DNA of 40,043 nt from Bacteroidales bacterium (GTDB taxonomy: Bacteria; Bacteroidota; Bacteroidia; Bacteroidales; UBA932), in NCBI GenBank assembly GCA_024692185.1, contig JAILMV010000140.1, positions 1 to 40,043 of the forward strand. The letters run 5' to 3'. The stretch's first letter is position 1; the number at the start of each line of letters is the position of its first letter. The position numbers and the translations under genes were made by a program. Below, one piece after another: positions 15,631-22,564 of this stretch. The notes under the pieces are model-generated. The model ran no database searches. It was not told the DNA's origin and was given only the letters and a program-made list of their open reading frames with translations.

Positions 15631-16662
15631 ATGAAGAAAGCCAGTATCCTGACTCTTGTCCTGGCGTTCCTGCCCTTGATGGCAGGTGCGCAGGAGCCTC
15701 GCATCAGCATAAAGGAAGCAGAGAAACTGATTCCCCGCGAGGTCCGCAAGCCCGTAAAATCGATGATTCCGGGGGATAAGCCCGAGGTGCACGATACCAT
15801 CGACACCTCGGACCCCGTGATAAAGATAGTCCTGCTGAACAATGGTACCTGGCATTATTTCCGGGACCTCCGTTCCCTTGCAGACAGCTCCGTCTTCCGC
15901 AAGAACTGGAAGGAGAATGAATTGAATCCGTTCAAGACCCCTCTCCAGGACCTGCCCTTCCGCATAACCCTCTGCCTGGCGGACTCCAGCTCACGTTTCT
16001 GCTGCCCCCACCAGGCCAAGGTATTCTCTCCTTTCGGATGGCGCCGCCGCCGCAACCACATGGGCGTGGACCTGCCTCTGCCCATGCGTACGCCTGTATA
16101 TGCGGCCTTCGATGGCAAGGTGCGTTGCTCAATGTACAACCGCGGTTACGGTAACGTGGTGATAATCCGTCACGTTTCCGGGCTGGAAACCACCTACGCC
16201 CATCTTGCGGAAAGGAAAGTTTCCGCCGGGGATTACGTTTCGGCGGGAGATGTCATCGGCCTGGGCGGCTCCACCGGCCGTTCCACAGGGCCGCACCTGC
16301 ATTTCGAGACCCGCTACGATGGCTATGCCTTCGATCCGCAGTGGCTGATAGATTTCGAATCCGGAGTGCTGCGCCACGGCTATTTCGTGCTCAAGCGCAA
16401 GTATCTCTCACCTTCTTCCAAGTATTATCCCGAATCCGAGGAGGAAGAAGAGGAAATCTACAAGACCGAGGAAGAGGAGCGCGCAGAGGCCGAGCGTATT
16501 GCCAAGGAGATGGCCGCCGCCCGCTACCACACCGTGAAGGCCGGCGACAATCTCAGCCGCCTTGCAGTGAAGTACAATACCAGCGTGAGTGCCATCTGCA
16601 AGCTGAATGGCATCACTCCTTCCACAACCTTGAGAATAGGACGGAAACTAAGAGTCAAATAA
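15631..16662 (+). CDS. Secreted M23 metallopeptidase with C-terminal LysM domain
   Basis: 343 residues from the ATG at 15631; in-frame extension upstream runs into the mutase gene and hides the signal peptide. Signal peptide: MKKASILTLVLAFLPLMAGAQ. The M23 domain (~125-235) is complete: H143 and D147 ('HMGVDLPLP'), 'TTYAHLAERKV' and H222/H224 in 'GPHLHFE'. An acidic, Glu-rich linker (~268-297) leads to a LysM peptidoglycan-binding domain at ~300-343 ('YHTVKAGDNLSRLAVKYN', 'ICKLNGI', 'LRIGRKLRVK'). It is a predicted peptidoglycan endopeptidase, in contrast with the degenerate LytM protein at 12375-13223. Confidence 0.92.
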   Translation: MKKASILTLVLAFLPLMAGAQEPRISIKEAEKLIPREVRKPVKSMIPGDKPEVHDTIDTSDPVIKIVLLNNGTWHYFRDLRSLADSSVFRKNWKENELNPFKTPLQDLPFRITLCLADSSSRFCCPHQAKVFSPFGWRRRRNHMGVDLPLPMRTPVYAAFDGKVRCSMYNRGYGNVVIIRHVSGLETTYAHLAERKVSAGDYVSAGDVIGLGGSTGRSTGPHLHFETRYDGYAFDPQWLIDFESGVLRHGYFVLKRKYLSPSSKYYPESEEEEEEIYKTEEEERAEAERIAKEMAAARYHTVKAGDNLSRLAVKYNTSVSAICKLNGITPSTTLRIGRKLRVK

Positions 16663-16684
16663 GCAGCCGCTTAATTTATATACT

Positions 16685-17524
16685 ATGAAGTTCAATGCCG
16701 GCCTTCTGGCCATCCTTGCCCTTGTGGCATTTTCCTGTGCTCCTTCTTCCAAGGAGTTGAAAACCGAGTCCTTCCAGTACGAGGACAGTACCAGCTATTC
16801 TTATCTGAAGATGTATGTGGAGCTCCCCGTGGCCAAGACCGAGGCAGAGAAAAGCATACGCGAAGCCTTGCTCGGAGTAATGGATTCCCAGCTGGCATTC
16901 ATCTGCTCGTATGAGGGAGAGAGGCGCTTCCCCGCTTTCGAGGGTGAGGCCGACAACGCTGCCGTGGTAGCATATTACAAGGAGAATGCGCTTTCGCAGC
17001 TTGGAAAGCTTTCCGACGAGGATGCCGCCGAAAGGGCTAAGTATTTTGACGGCGACTTCCCTGGCTGGGGCTATGAATTCAGCCTCAGGAAGCTTGCGGA
17101 TACCCTTGGATACGTGGTTTTCGACAATACCGACTATGTGTATAGCGGAGGTGCTCACGGCGGGATCATAGGCCGAGGTTCCATGACTTTCGACAAGAAG
17201 AGCGGAGCGCAGCTCCTCGACTTCTTCAAGGAGGGGAGTACAGCAGCAATGCAGCCCATACTTACAAAGGGTCTGCTGAGCTATTTCTCCGAGTATGACG
17301 AAGGAATGGACGAAGAGAATCTCAAGGAGCATCTGATGCTCTGGGACAGCAACGAGATCCCTCTGCCGGCTTGGGCTCCCAGCCCTTCCGCCGATGGCCT
17401 GGCATTTACCTATCAGCAATACGAGATTGCAAGCTACGCTGACGGAATGCCCAATTTCACGGTTGCTTACGAGGATCTGCTGCCCTTCCTTACCGACGAA
17501 GCCAAAGCTCTGCTGATACAATAA
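16685..17524 (+). CDS. DUF3298 / RsiV-like lipoprotein
   Basis: 279 residues. The N-terminus MKFNAGLLAILALVAFSC is a lipoprotein signal (Cys 18). The C-terminal half carries DUF3298 hallmarks: 'NTDYVYSGGAHGGIIGRGSMTF' and 'AFTYQQYEIASYADGMPNFTV'. This fold is shared with the lysozyme-sensing anti-sigma factor RsiV of Firmicutes. Here it is a lipoprotein with no anti-sigma domain, so a lysozyme-binding or other envelope role is speculative. It sits 22 bases after the M23/LysM peptidase gene, probably in the same transcript, and is followed by a terminator. Confidence 0.85.
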   Translation: MKFNAGLLAILALVAFSCAPSSKELKTESFQYEDSTSYSYLKMYVELPVAKTEAEKSIREALLGVMDSQLAFICSYEGERRFPAFEGEADNAAVVAYYKENALSQLGKLSDEDAAERAKYFDGDFPGWGYEFSLRKLADTLGYVVFDNTDYVYSGGAHGGIIGRGSMTFDKKSGAQLLDFFKEGSTAAMQPILTKGLLSYFSEYDEGMDEENLKEHLMLWDSNEIPLPAWAPSPSADGLAFTYQQYEIASYADGMPNFTVAYEDLLPFLTDEAKALLIQ

Positions 17525-17526
17525 AC

Positions 17527-17566
17527 AAAAAAGGCAAATCTTCATTTCTGATGATTTGCCTTTTTT
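17527..17566. terminator. Bidirectional intrinsic terminator between the DUF3298 gene and tRNA-Asn
   Basis: The 14-base arms 17527-17540 (AAAAAAGGCAAATC) and 17553-17566 are perfectly complementary around a 12-base loop, with A- and T-tracts on both sides. It ends exactly at the last base of the encoded CCA of tRNA-Asn on the minus strand, so both converging transcripts can terminate here. Confidence 0.9.
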
Positions 17567-17642
17567 GGCTCCCCCTCGGGGACTTGAACCCAGGACCCCC
17601 TGATTAACAGTCAGGTGCTCTAACCAACTGAGCTAAGGAGGA
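17566..17642 (-). tRNA. tRNA-Asn (anticodon GTT)
   Basis: Minus-strand cloverleaf: acceptor TCCTCCT/AGGGGGA with one T-G pair, D arm containing AGTTGGTTAGA, anticodon stem CCTGA/TCAGG with loop CTGTTAA (anticodon GTT), T loop TTCAAGT, discriminator G at 17569. CCA is encoded (17568-17566). Confidence 0.96.
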
Positions 17643-17655
17643 ATTTTGTGGACTG

Positions 17656-17685
17656 CAAAGGTAGCACAAAAAGTTAATAGTGCAA
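17656..17685 (-). promoter_or_regulatory. Promoter of tRNA-Asn
   Basis: On the minus strand TTG (17685-17683), a 19-base spacer and TACCTTTG (17663-17656) form the complete Bacteroidota promoter. The tRNA starts 13 bases downstream. Box and spacing are identical to those of the tRNA-Glu promoter at 8837-8866. Confidence 0.75.
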
Positions 17686-17721
17686 AAAATTTTTACATTT
17701 TTTTGAAAGGGCTTTTTTGCG

Positions 17722-17729
17722 TATATTTG
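17722..17729 (+). promoter_or_regulatory. Predicted -7 element of the HU-CCDC81 gene
   Basis: TATATTTG matches TAnnTTTG, 26 bases before the ATG at 17756, in a T-rich region. The nearest upstream TTG (17703-17705) is at a short 16-base spacing, so the -33 part is uncertain. The divergent tRNA-Asn promoter lies about 37 bases away. Confidence 0.5.
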
Positions 17730-17755
17730 TAATCTTGTAAGGACTAAGCGCTTTT

Positions 17756-18580
17756 ATGGACATTGCCTTGTTGTCGAAAATGATCGGCCAGCTTCTGCTG
17801 GATCACGAGGAGGTCGGCCTTCCGGGGCTAGGGGCCTTCATGGCCGAAATGGTGCCTGCAAGTTTCTCTGACAAAGGCTATACCATCAATCCTCCCTACA
17901 GGCGCGTAACCTTCCTTCCAAGCCGTTCCGAGGACGATTCTCTCGTAACTCTCTACAGCGAAAGCAACGGTATCGACTACGACCAGTCCAAGGCCATACT
18001 CCAGCATTTCCTGGAAGAGTCCAAGAAAGAGCTTCTGGAAAAGAAGCTAGTGGTATTCCCCGGACTGGGCCGCCTGCGCTCTACCCGTCAGAACAATTTC
18101 TTCTTCATCAGCGACGAGGACCTGGACATCTTCCCGGATGGTTTCGGTCTTGCCGCCGTGTCCCTCAAGAACCACGTGGAGACCAAGGAAGAAGTTCAGT
18201 CAAAGGTCGAGGAACTGGTAAGCCTGGTAGAGGGCCCGGTGCCAGTTGCCGCCGAAGAGGCAATGGAGCCTGCAGAGGAAATCGTTTCGATGGAAATTCC
18301 CGAAACCCCTCTGGTAGAATTGGCGGAAGAAACTCCCATAGAAGAGGCGCCCGCCCCTGCGGAAGAAGCTTCCGAGCCGGTGGCAGCCACCGAGCCCAAG
18401 GCAAAACGCGAACGCCATTTCCCTAAATGGCTCAAGGTCACGCTGATCACCCTGCTGGTGCTGGCTGCAGTGGCAGCCGTGCTGCTCGCCACCTTCGTTG
18501 TGCTGGCCCAGGCAGCCCCTGATTTCATAGACTCTATTCTCTATACTCCCGAGGAGCTCAGGATCATCAATTATCAATAG
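17756..18580 (+). CDS. Prokaryotic HU-CCDC81-like domain protein with one membrane helix, no SPOR domain visible
   Basis: 274 residues. Residues ~1-130 resemble the paired HU-like CCDC81 bacterial domains ('LLDHEEVGLPGLGAFMAEMVP', 'YTINPPYRRVTFLPS', 'KKLVVFPGLGRLRSTRQNNFFFISDEDLDIFPDGFGL'). A Glu/Pro/Ala-rich linker spans ~140-210. A basic stop and membrane helix lie at ~227-251, followed by a short tail ending 'EELRIINYQ'. Bacteroidetes homologues I recall often continue into a C-terminal SPOR peptidoglycan-binding domain; here the protein ends about 23 residues after the helix. The role is unknown; a DNA- or cytoskeleton-related membrane tether is conceivable. The NUDIX gene follows 3 bases later. 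Confidence 0.75.
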   Translation: MDIALLSKMIGQLLLDHEEVGLPGLGAFMAEMVPASFSDKGYTINPPYRRVTFLPSRSEDDSLVTLYSESNGIDYDQSKAILQHFLEESKKELLEKKLVVFPGLGRLRSTRQNNFFFISDEDLDIFPDGFGLAAVSLKNHVETKEEVQSKVEELVSLVEGPVPVAAEEAMEPAEEIVSMEIPETPLVELAEETPIEEAPAPAEEASEPVAATEPKAKRERHFPKWLKVTLITLLVLAAVAAVLLATFVVLAQAAPDFIDSILYTPEELRIINYQ

Positions 18581-18583
18581 AAA

Positions 18584-19153
18584 ATGGCCGAACTCCTCTA
18601 TCCTGCAGAACCCGCACCCCTGATGGGCGTCAAATCCGCCCGAGGAAACAGCGAAATCCTTCCTATAATAGAAGCTTCCGGCTTGGTAATCGGCCGCAGT
18701 ACCAGAAAGCTCTGCCACGGCCGTCCGGATCTGCTGCACCCGGTGGTCCATCTGCACATCATCGACCCTTACGACAATCTCTACCTCCAGAAGCGATCCA
18801 TGACAAAGGACCTGCTTCCCGGGAGATGGGATACTGCGGTCGGAGGCCATGTGACCTATGGCGAGAGTCTTATGGAGGCTCTTTTCCGCGAGGCAGGGGA
18901 GGAACTCGCGTTCGTGGATTTCAATCCCACCCTGCTGGAAAGCTATGTCTGGAATTCTCCCGTGGAATCCGAGATGGTGAACGTGTTTGCCACCGTTACC
19001 GACAGGGAGATAAATCCCGACAATGACGAGGTGGACGAGGGGCGCTGGTGGACGGCCCGCGAAATAGAGGAAAGCATGGGAAAAGAGATCTTCACCCCTC
19101 AGTTCGAGCAAGAATACTACAAGATTAAGAACAGGCTCTACGCACTTTTATAG
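18584..19153 (+). CDS. NUDIX hydrolase, isopentenyl-diphosphate isomerase-like subgroup
   Basis: 189 residues. The Nudix box runs from G88 to F110 ('GHVTYGESLMEALFREAGEE') and fits GX5EX7REUXEEXGU except for Ala in place of the final Gly. The flanking 'HPVVHLHIIDPYDNLYLQKRS' and 'GRWDTAVGGHV' are typical of the YfcD/IDI-like branch. These enzymes hydrolyse nucleoside diphosphate-linked compounds; the substrate cannot be predicted. The next gene, containing a HIT-like nucleotide-phosphorylase domain, starts one base after the stop, which hints at a shared nucleotide theme. Confidence 0.88.
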   Translation: MAELLYPAEPAPLMGVKSARGNSEILPIIEASGLVIGRSTRKLCHGRPDLLHPVVHLHIIDPYDNLYLQKRSMTKDLLPGRWDTAVGGHVTYGESLMEALFREAGEELAFVDFNPTLLESYVWNSPVESEMVNVFATVTDREINPDNDEVDEGRWWTAREIEESMGKEIFTPQFEQEYYKIKNRLYALL

Positions 19154-19154
19154 T

Positions 19155-21236
19155 ATGGCCGACATTCATAAATTCATAAAGGACCAGTTGTCCGTTTGGC
19201 CTATGGCCGCGGCGAATTTCCGTTCGCTGAAGGCCGCCGAGTACCGTTCCTTCAAGATAGGCGAGCTCCCCGTAACCCTGCAGCTCAATCCTTGCAGGAT
19301 AGCATCTTCCACAGCCGAAGTGGACGAGGAGTCCATAGCTGCCAGGCCCTGCTTCCTTTGCGCCGGTAACCGCCCCAAGGAGCAGTTCCACGTGAAATAC
19401 GAGGGCAAGAAACACCGCAACTACAATGTGCAGGTGAATCCTTTCCCCATCTTCCGCAACCATCTGGTGATAGTCCGCGACCAGCATCTCCCTCAGACCA
19501 TCTGGCATCATTTCCCGGACATGCTGCTCTTTACCAAGATGTACCAGGACTTCACGGTGTTCTATAACGGTCCCATGAGCGGAGCGTCCGCTCCCGACCA
19601 TCTGCATTTCCAGGCCTGCCCCAGGGGCATACTGCCTTTGGAATTAGCGGCGGATAAGGCTCTGGACAATGCTACGGGCGAACTGGAGAGGGTGCAGGAT
19701 GCCAGCCTCTACAAGTTCGAGGGCTATACTCGCGGGGTGTACATACTCAAGAGTACTACCCAGAAATCCATGGCCAAACTCTTCTACCGCCTGCTGGAGT
19801 GTTCTCCGCGCAGGGAGGGGGAGAGCGAGCCCCGCTTCAACCTTTATTCCTGGTACAAGAACGGCGAATTCCGTACTGCGGTGGTGCTGCGTTCCAAACT
19901 CCGCTCCCATCATTATACTGCGGAAGGAGACGAGCATCTTACCATGAGTCCCGGTGCTGCCGACATGGCCGGATACTTCATCGCTCCCCGCGAGGAGGAC
20001 TTCCGCAAAATCCGCCAGGAACAGCTCTCCAGCATGGTCGAGGAGGTCTCGGTCAGCGAGGAGGACGATGCCCTGGTGGTATGGCGTCTGACCCGCAAGC
20101 AGCCCAAGATAGATGTGGGAATAATGGCCGCCAAGGAGATTACCTTCGAGATTATCTCCGACGGAGCCGGCCCTCAGAGAGTGAGCTGGGTGGACGGAAA
20201 GATAAACTACAACGGCTCTCTCTACGACGAACTCACCTTCGACGCAGTCACCCGTTCCACGCTTTTCAGCGAACCTACTTTCATTCTGCACGACATCACC
20301 ATAGGAATCGGTTTCCACTGGGAACAGAAGATCACCCGCCGTTTCGCGGGCAGGCTGCGATTCATCGTCGAGGGAGATAAGATCCGCGCCGTGAACCGCC
20401 TGGGCCTGGAGGATTATCTGCTCAGCGTAATCTCTTCCGAGATGCATGCGGATGCTCCTCTGGAGTTCCTGAAAGCGCACGCCATCATCTCCCGTTCCTG
20501 GGTAATGAGCAATCTCCGCAGCCACGGGCGTTTCGATGTGTGCGCCGATGACCACTGCCAGCGCTATCAGGGCCTGGACGGTGCCGTGGGCCAGAATGTC
20601 CGCGATGCCGTGGACCGTACTTGGGGCAGCGTGCTTACCTACGACGGTAAGCTCTGCGATGCCCGCTATTCCAAGTGCTGCGGCGGTACCATGGAAAAAT
20701 ACAGCACTTGCTGGGAAGACAAGGACTATCCCTATCTGCAGGCCCTGCCAGACGTCCCCGAAGAGGGAGGAAAGGCCTTCTGCGATACGGAAGATGAGGA
20801 AATCCTCCGTAAAGTCCTTAACGACTATGATCTGAAGACCCGCGATTTCTACCGCTGGACAGTGCGCTACTCCCGCGAGCAGCTGAGCCGTCTGATAGGC
20901 TCCGGCGTAGGAACAGTGCGGGAACTGAACGCCTTGAAGCGTGGCCCCTCAGGAAGGATATATGAATTGGAAGTGATTGGAGATGAAGGCCGTGTGGTGC
21001 TGGGCAAGGAACTTGCCATACGCAAGGCCCTCAGCCCCACTTGCCTCAAGAGTTCAGCCTTCGAAATCGAATGGAAGGGCGAAGAATGCATACTCCGCGG
21101 GCGCGGCTGGGGCCATGGTGTAGGCCTATGCCAGATAGGCGCGGCCGTAATGGCATCCAAGGGTTATGACTGCGCCCAGATTCTTTCCCATTATTATCCC
21201 GGTACCCTAATCTCTGAACTGAAATCGGATGAATAA
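19155..21236 (+). CDS. DUF4922 (GalT/Ap4A-phosphorylase-like HIT) domain fused to SpoIID/LytB domain
   Basis: 693 residues, two unrelated modules. The N-terminal ~290 residues resemble DUF4922: 'RPCFLCAGNRP' (C66, C69), 'VNPFPIFRNHLVIV', and the HIT-superfamily motif H149-L-H151-F-Q153 of the HxHxQ type used by GalT and Ap4A phosphorylases. The C-terminal ~370 residues are SpoIID/LytB-like: 'LEDYLLSVISSEM' with the conserved catalytic Glu (E429), 'CADDHCQRYQGL', 'YSKCCGG', 'GWGHGVGLCQIGAAVMASKGY' and 'ILSHYYPG'. SpoIID proteins are normally secreted peptidoglycan lytic enzymes or amidase enhancers, yet no signal peptide or membrane helix is seen. Function of the fusion is unknown. The stop lies inside the next gene (8-base overlap). 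Confidence 0.85.
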   Translation: MADIHKFIKDQLSVWPMAAANFRSLKAAEYRSFKIGELPVTLQLNPCRIASSTAEVDEESIAARPCFLCAGNRPKEQFHVKYEGKKHRNYNVQVNPFPIFRNHLVIVRDQHLPQTIWHHFPDMLLFTKMYQDFTVFYNGPMSGASAPDHLHFQACPRGILPLELAADKALDNATGELERVQDASLYKFEGYTRGVYILKSTTQKSMAKLFYRLLECSPRREGESEPRFNLYSWYKNGEFRTAVVLRSKLRSHHYTAEGDEHLTMSPGAADMAGYFIAPREEDFRKIRQEQLSSMVEEVSVSEEDDALVVWRLTRKQPKIDVGIMAAKEITFEIISDGAGPQRVSWVDGKINYNGSLYDELTFDAVTRSTLFSEPTFILHDITIGIGFHWEQKITRRFAGRLRFIVEGDKIRAVNRLGLEDYLLSVISSEMHADAPLEFLKAHAIISRSWVMSNLRSHGRFDVCADDHCQRYQGLDGAVGQNVRDAVDRTWGSVLTYDGKLCDARYSKCCGGTMEKYSTCWEDKDYPYLQALPDVPEEGGKAFCDTEDEEILRKVLNDYDLKTRDFYRWTVRYSREQLSRLIGSGVGTVRELNALKRGPSGRIYELEVIGDEGRVVLGKELAIRKALSPTCLKSSAFEIEWKGEECILRGRGWGHGVGLCQIGAAVMASKGYDCAQILSHYYPGTLISELKSDE

Positions 21237-22500
21237 TAGCAGAAGTCCCTGGTTCTGGGTACCGACGCTTTATTTTGCCGAGGGTATCCCCTATTTCATA
21301 GTGAACGTGGTTTCCGTGACCATGTTCAAGAGACTGGGGATGAGCAATGCCGACCTCGCGATGTACACCAGCCTCCTCTATCTCCCTTGGGTGATAAAGC
21401 CCCTGTGGAGTCCTCTGGTAGATGTAATCCGAACCAAGCGCTGGTGGGTACTGCTGATGCAGGTCCTGATGACCGTATGCTTCGCGGCCCTGGCCTTCAG
21501 CCTGCCTTCCAAGACCGGCGCACCAGTAGGAGCATTCAGCCTCTCGCTGGTAATCTTCTATATCACCGCAATGCTTTCAGCCACCCACGACATTGCGGCC
21601 GACGGTTATTATATGCTGGCCCTCGATGAACACCAGCAAAGCCTTTTCGTGGGTATCAGAAGCACATTCTACCGCATTGCCTCGGTCTTCGGCCAGGGCG
21701 TTATAGTGGTGGTGGCAGGGCTGCTCGAAACCCGTTACGGGGATATTCCCAAGGCCTGGACGGTCACCCTGCTGCTTAGCTCGGCCATCTTCCTCGCAAC
21801 CACAATCTGGCACCTTGCCATACTCCCCAGGGAATCTGTTCCTCAGGCTGCCGGCGGCGGAAAACGCAACATACTGTCGGCCTTCAGCACGTTCTTCCGC
21901 AAGCCTGGAATATGGCTTGCAATGGTTTTCCTGCTGCTGTACCGCCTCCCCGAGGCTCTTTCGGTAAAGATGCTCACTCCCTTCATGCTGGATTCTCTGC
22001 AGGACGGCGGGCTTGGCCTGAGTACCGCCCAGTCCGGCCTGGTCTATGGCACCGTGGGCGTGATAGCGCTTACGATAGGCGGCATCCTGGGAGGAATCTG
22101 GAGCGCGAAGGTGGGCCTGCGCAAGGCTCTCTGGCCCATGGCCCTTTCCCTTGCCCTGCCTTGTTCGGTCTATCTTTTCATGGCCATCGCCCAGCCCTCA
22201 AACATTCTCACGATTTATTTTTGCGTGGCCTTGGACCAGTTCGGATATGGCTTCGGATTCACGGCATACATGCTTTATATGATATGGTTCTCGCAGGGTG
22301 AGTACAGCACTTCCCACTATTCCATCTGCACAGCTTTTATGGCCCTGAGCATGATGGTTCCTGGTTTTTTCGCCGGAATCTTGCAGGAGTCCCTGGGCTA
22401 TACGGGTTTCTTCGTGCTGGTGATGGTATGCTGCCTCGCTACCCTTGCCGTGACCGCCTTTTTACCCTCCAAGATCGAGCCTTCTTATGGGAAAAAGTGA
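21229..22500 (+). CDS. MFS transporter, AmpG-like
   Basis: 423 residues with about 12 hydrophobic helices. N-terminal 'SPWFWVPTLYFAEGIPYFIVNVVSVTMFKRLGMSNADLAMYTS' and 'LYLPWVIKPLWSPLVDVIRTKRWWVL' match the AmpG subgroup, whose best-known members import anhydro-muropeptides for peptidoglycan recycling. Substrate is inferred from similarity only. It overlaps the SpoIID-fusion gene by 8 bases, so the two are translationally coupled; a peptidoglycan-recycling link between them is attractive but unproven. Confidence 0.85.
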   Translation: MNNSRSPWFWVPTLYFAEGIPYFIVNVVSVTMFKRLGMSNADLAMYTSLLYLPWVIKPLWSPLVDVIRTKRWWVLLMQVLMTVCFAALAFSLPSKTGAPVGAFSLSLVIFYITAMLSATHDIAADGYYMLALDEHQQSLFVGIRSTFYRIASVFGQGVIVVVAGLLETRYGDIPKAWTVTLLLSSAIFLATTIWHLAILPRESVPQAAGGGKRNILSAFSTFFRKPGIWLAMVFLLLYRLPEALSVKMLTPFMLDSLQDGGLGLSTAQSGLVYGTVGVIALTIGGILGGIWSAKVGLRKALWPMALSLALPCSVYLFMAIAQPSNILTIYFCVALDQFGYGFGFTAYMLYMIWFSQGEYSTSHYSICTAFMALSMMVPGFFAGILQESLGYTGFFVLVMVCCLATLAVTAFLPSKIEPSYGKK

Positions 22501-22564
22501 ATTTGGTATGAATTATGCAATTTGAAAAGAAATAGCTAAATTTAGGACACTAAAATTGAGCATC

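Noticed and set aside
14523-15842. 439-codon minus-strand open frame opposite the phosphohexomutase gene
   Set aside because: The plus-strand frame has all four phosphohexomutase motifs; the antisense frame shows only composition bias (Leu/Val/Glu-rich).
16660-16676. Small inverted repeat TAAGC-AGCC-GCTTA after the M23/LysM gene as a terminator
   Set aside because: Five-base stem without a T-tract; too weak, and the downstream gene is close enough to be co-transcribed.
19644-20555. 303-codon minus-strand frame inside the DUF4922-SpoIID gene
   Set aside because: Antisense shadow; the sense frame has motifs on both sides of this region.
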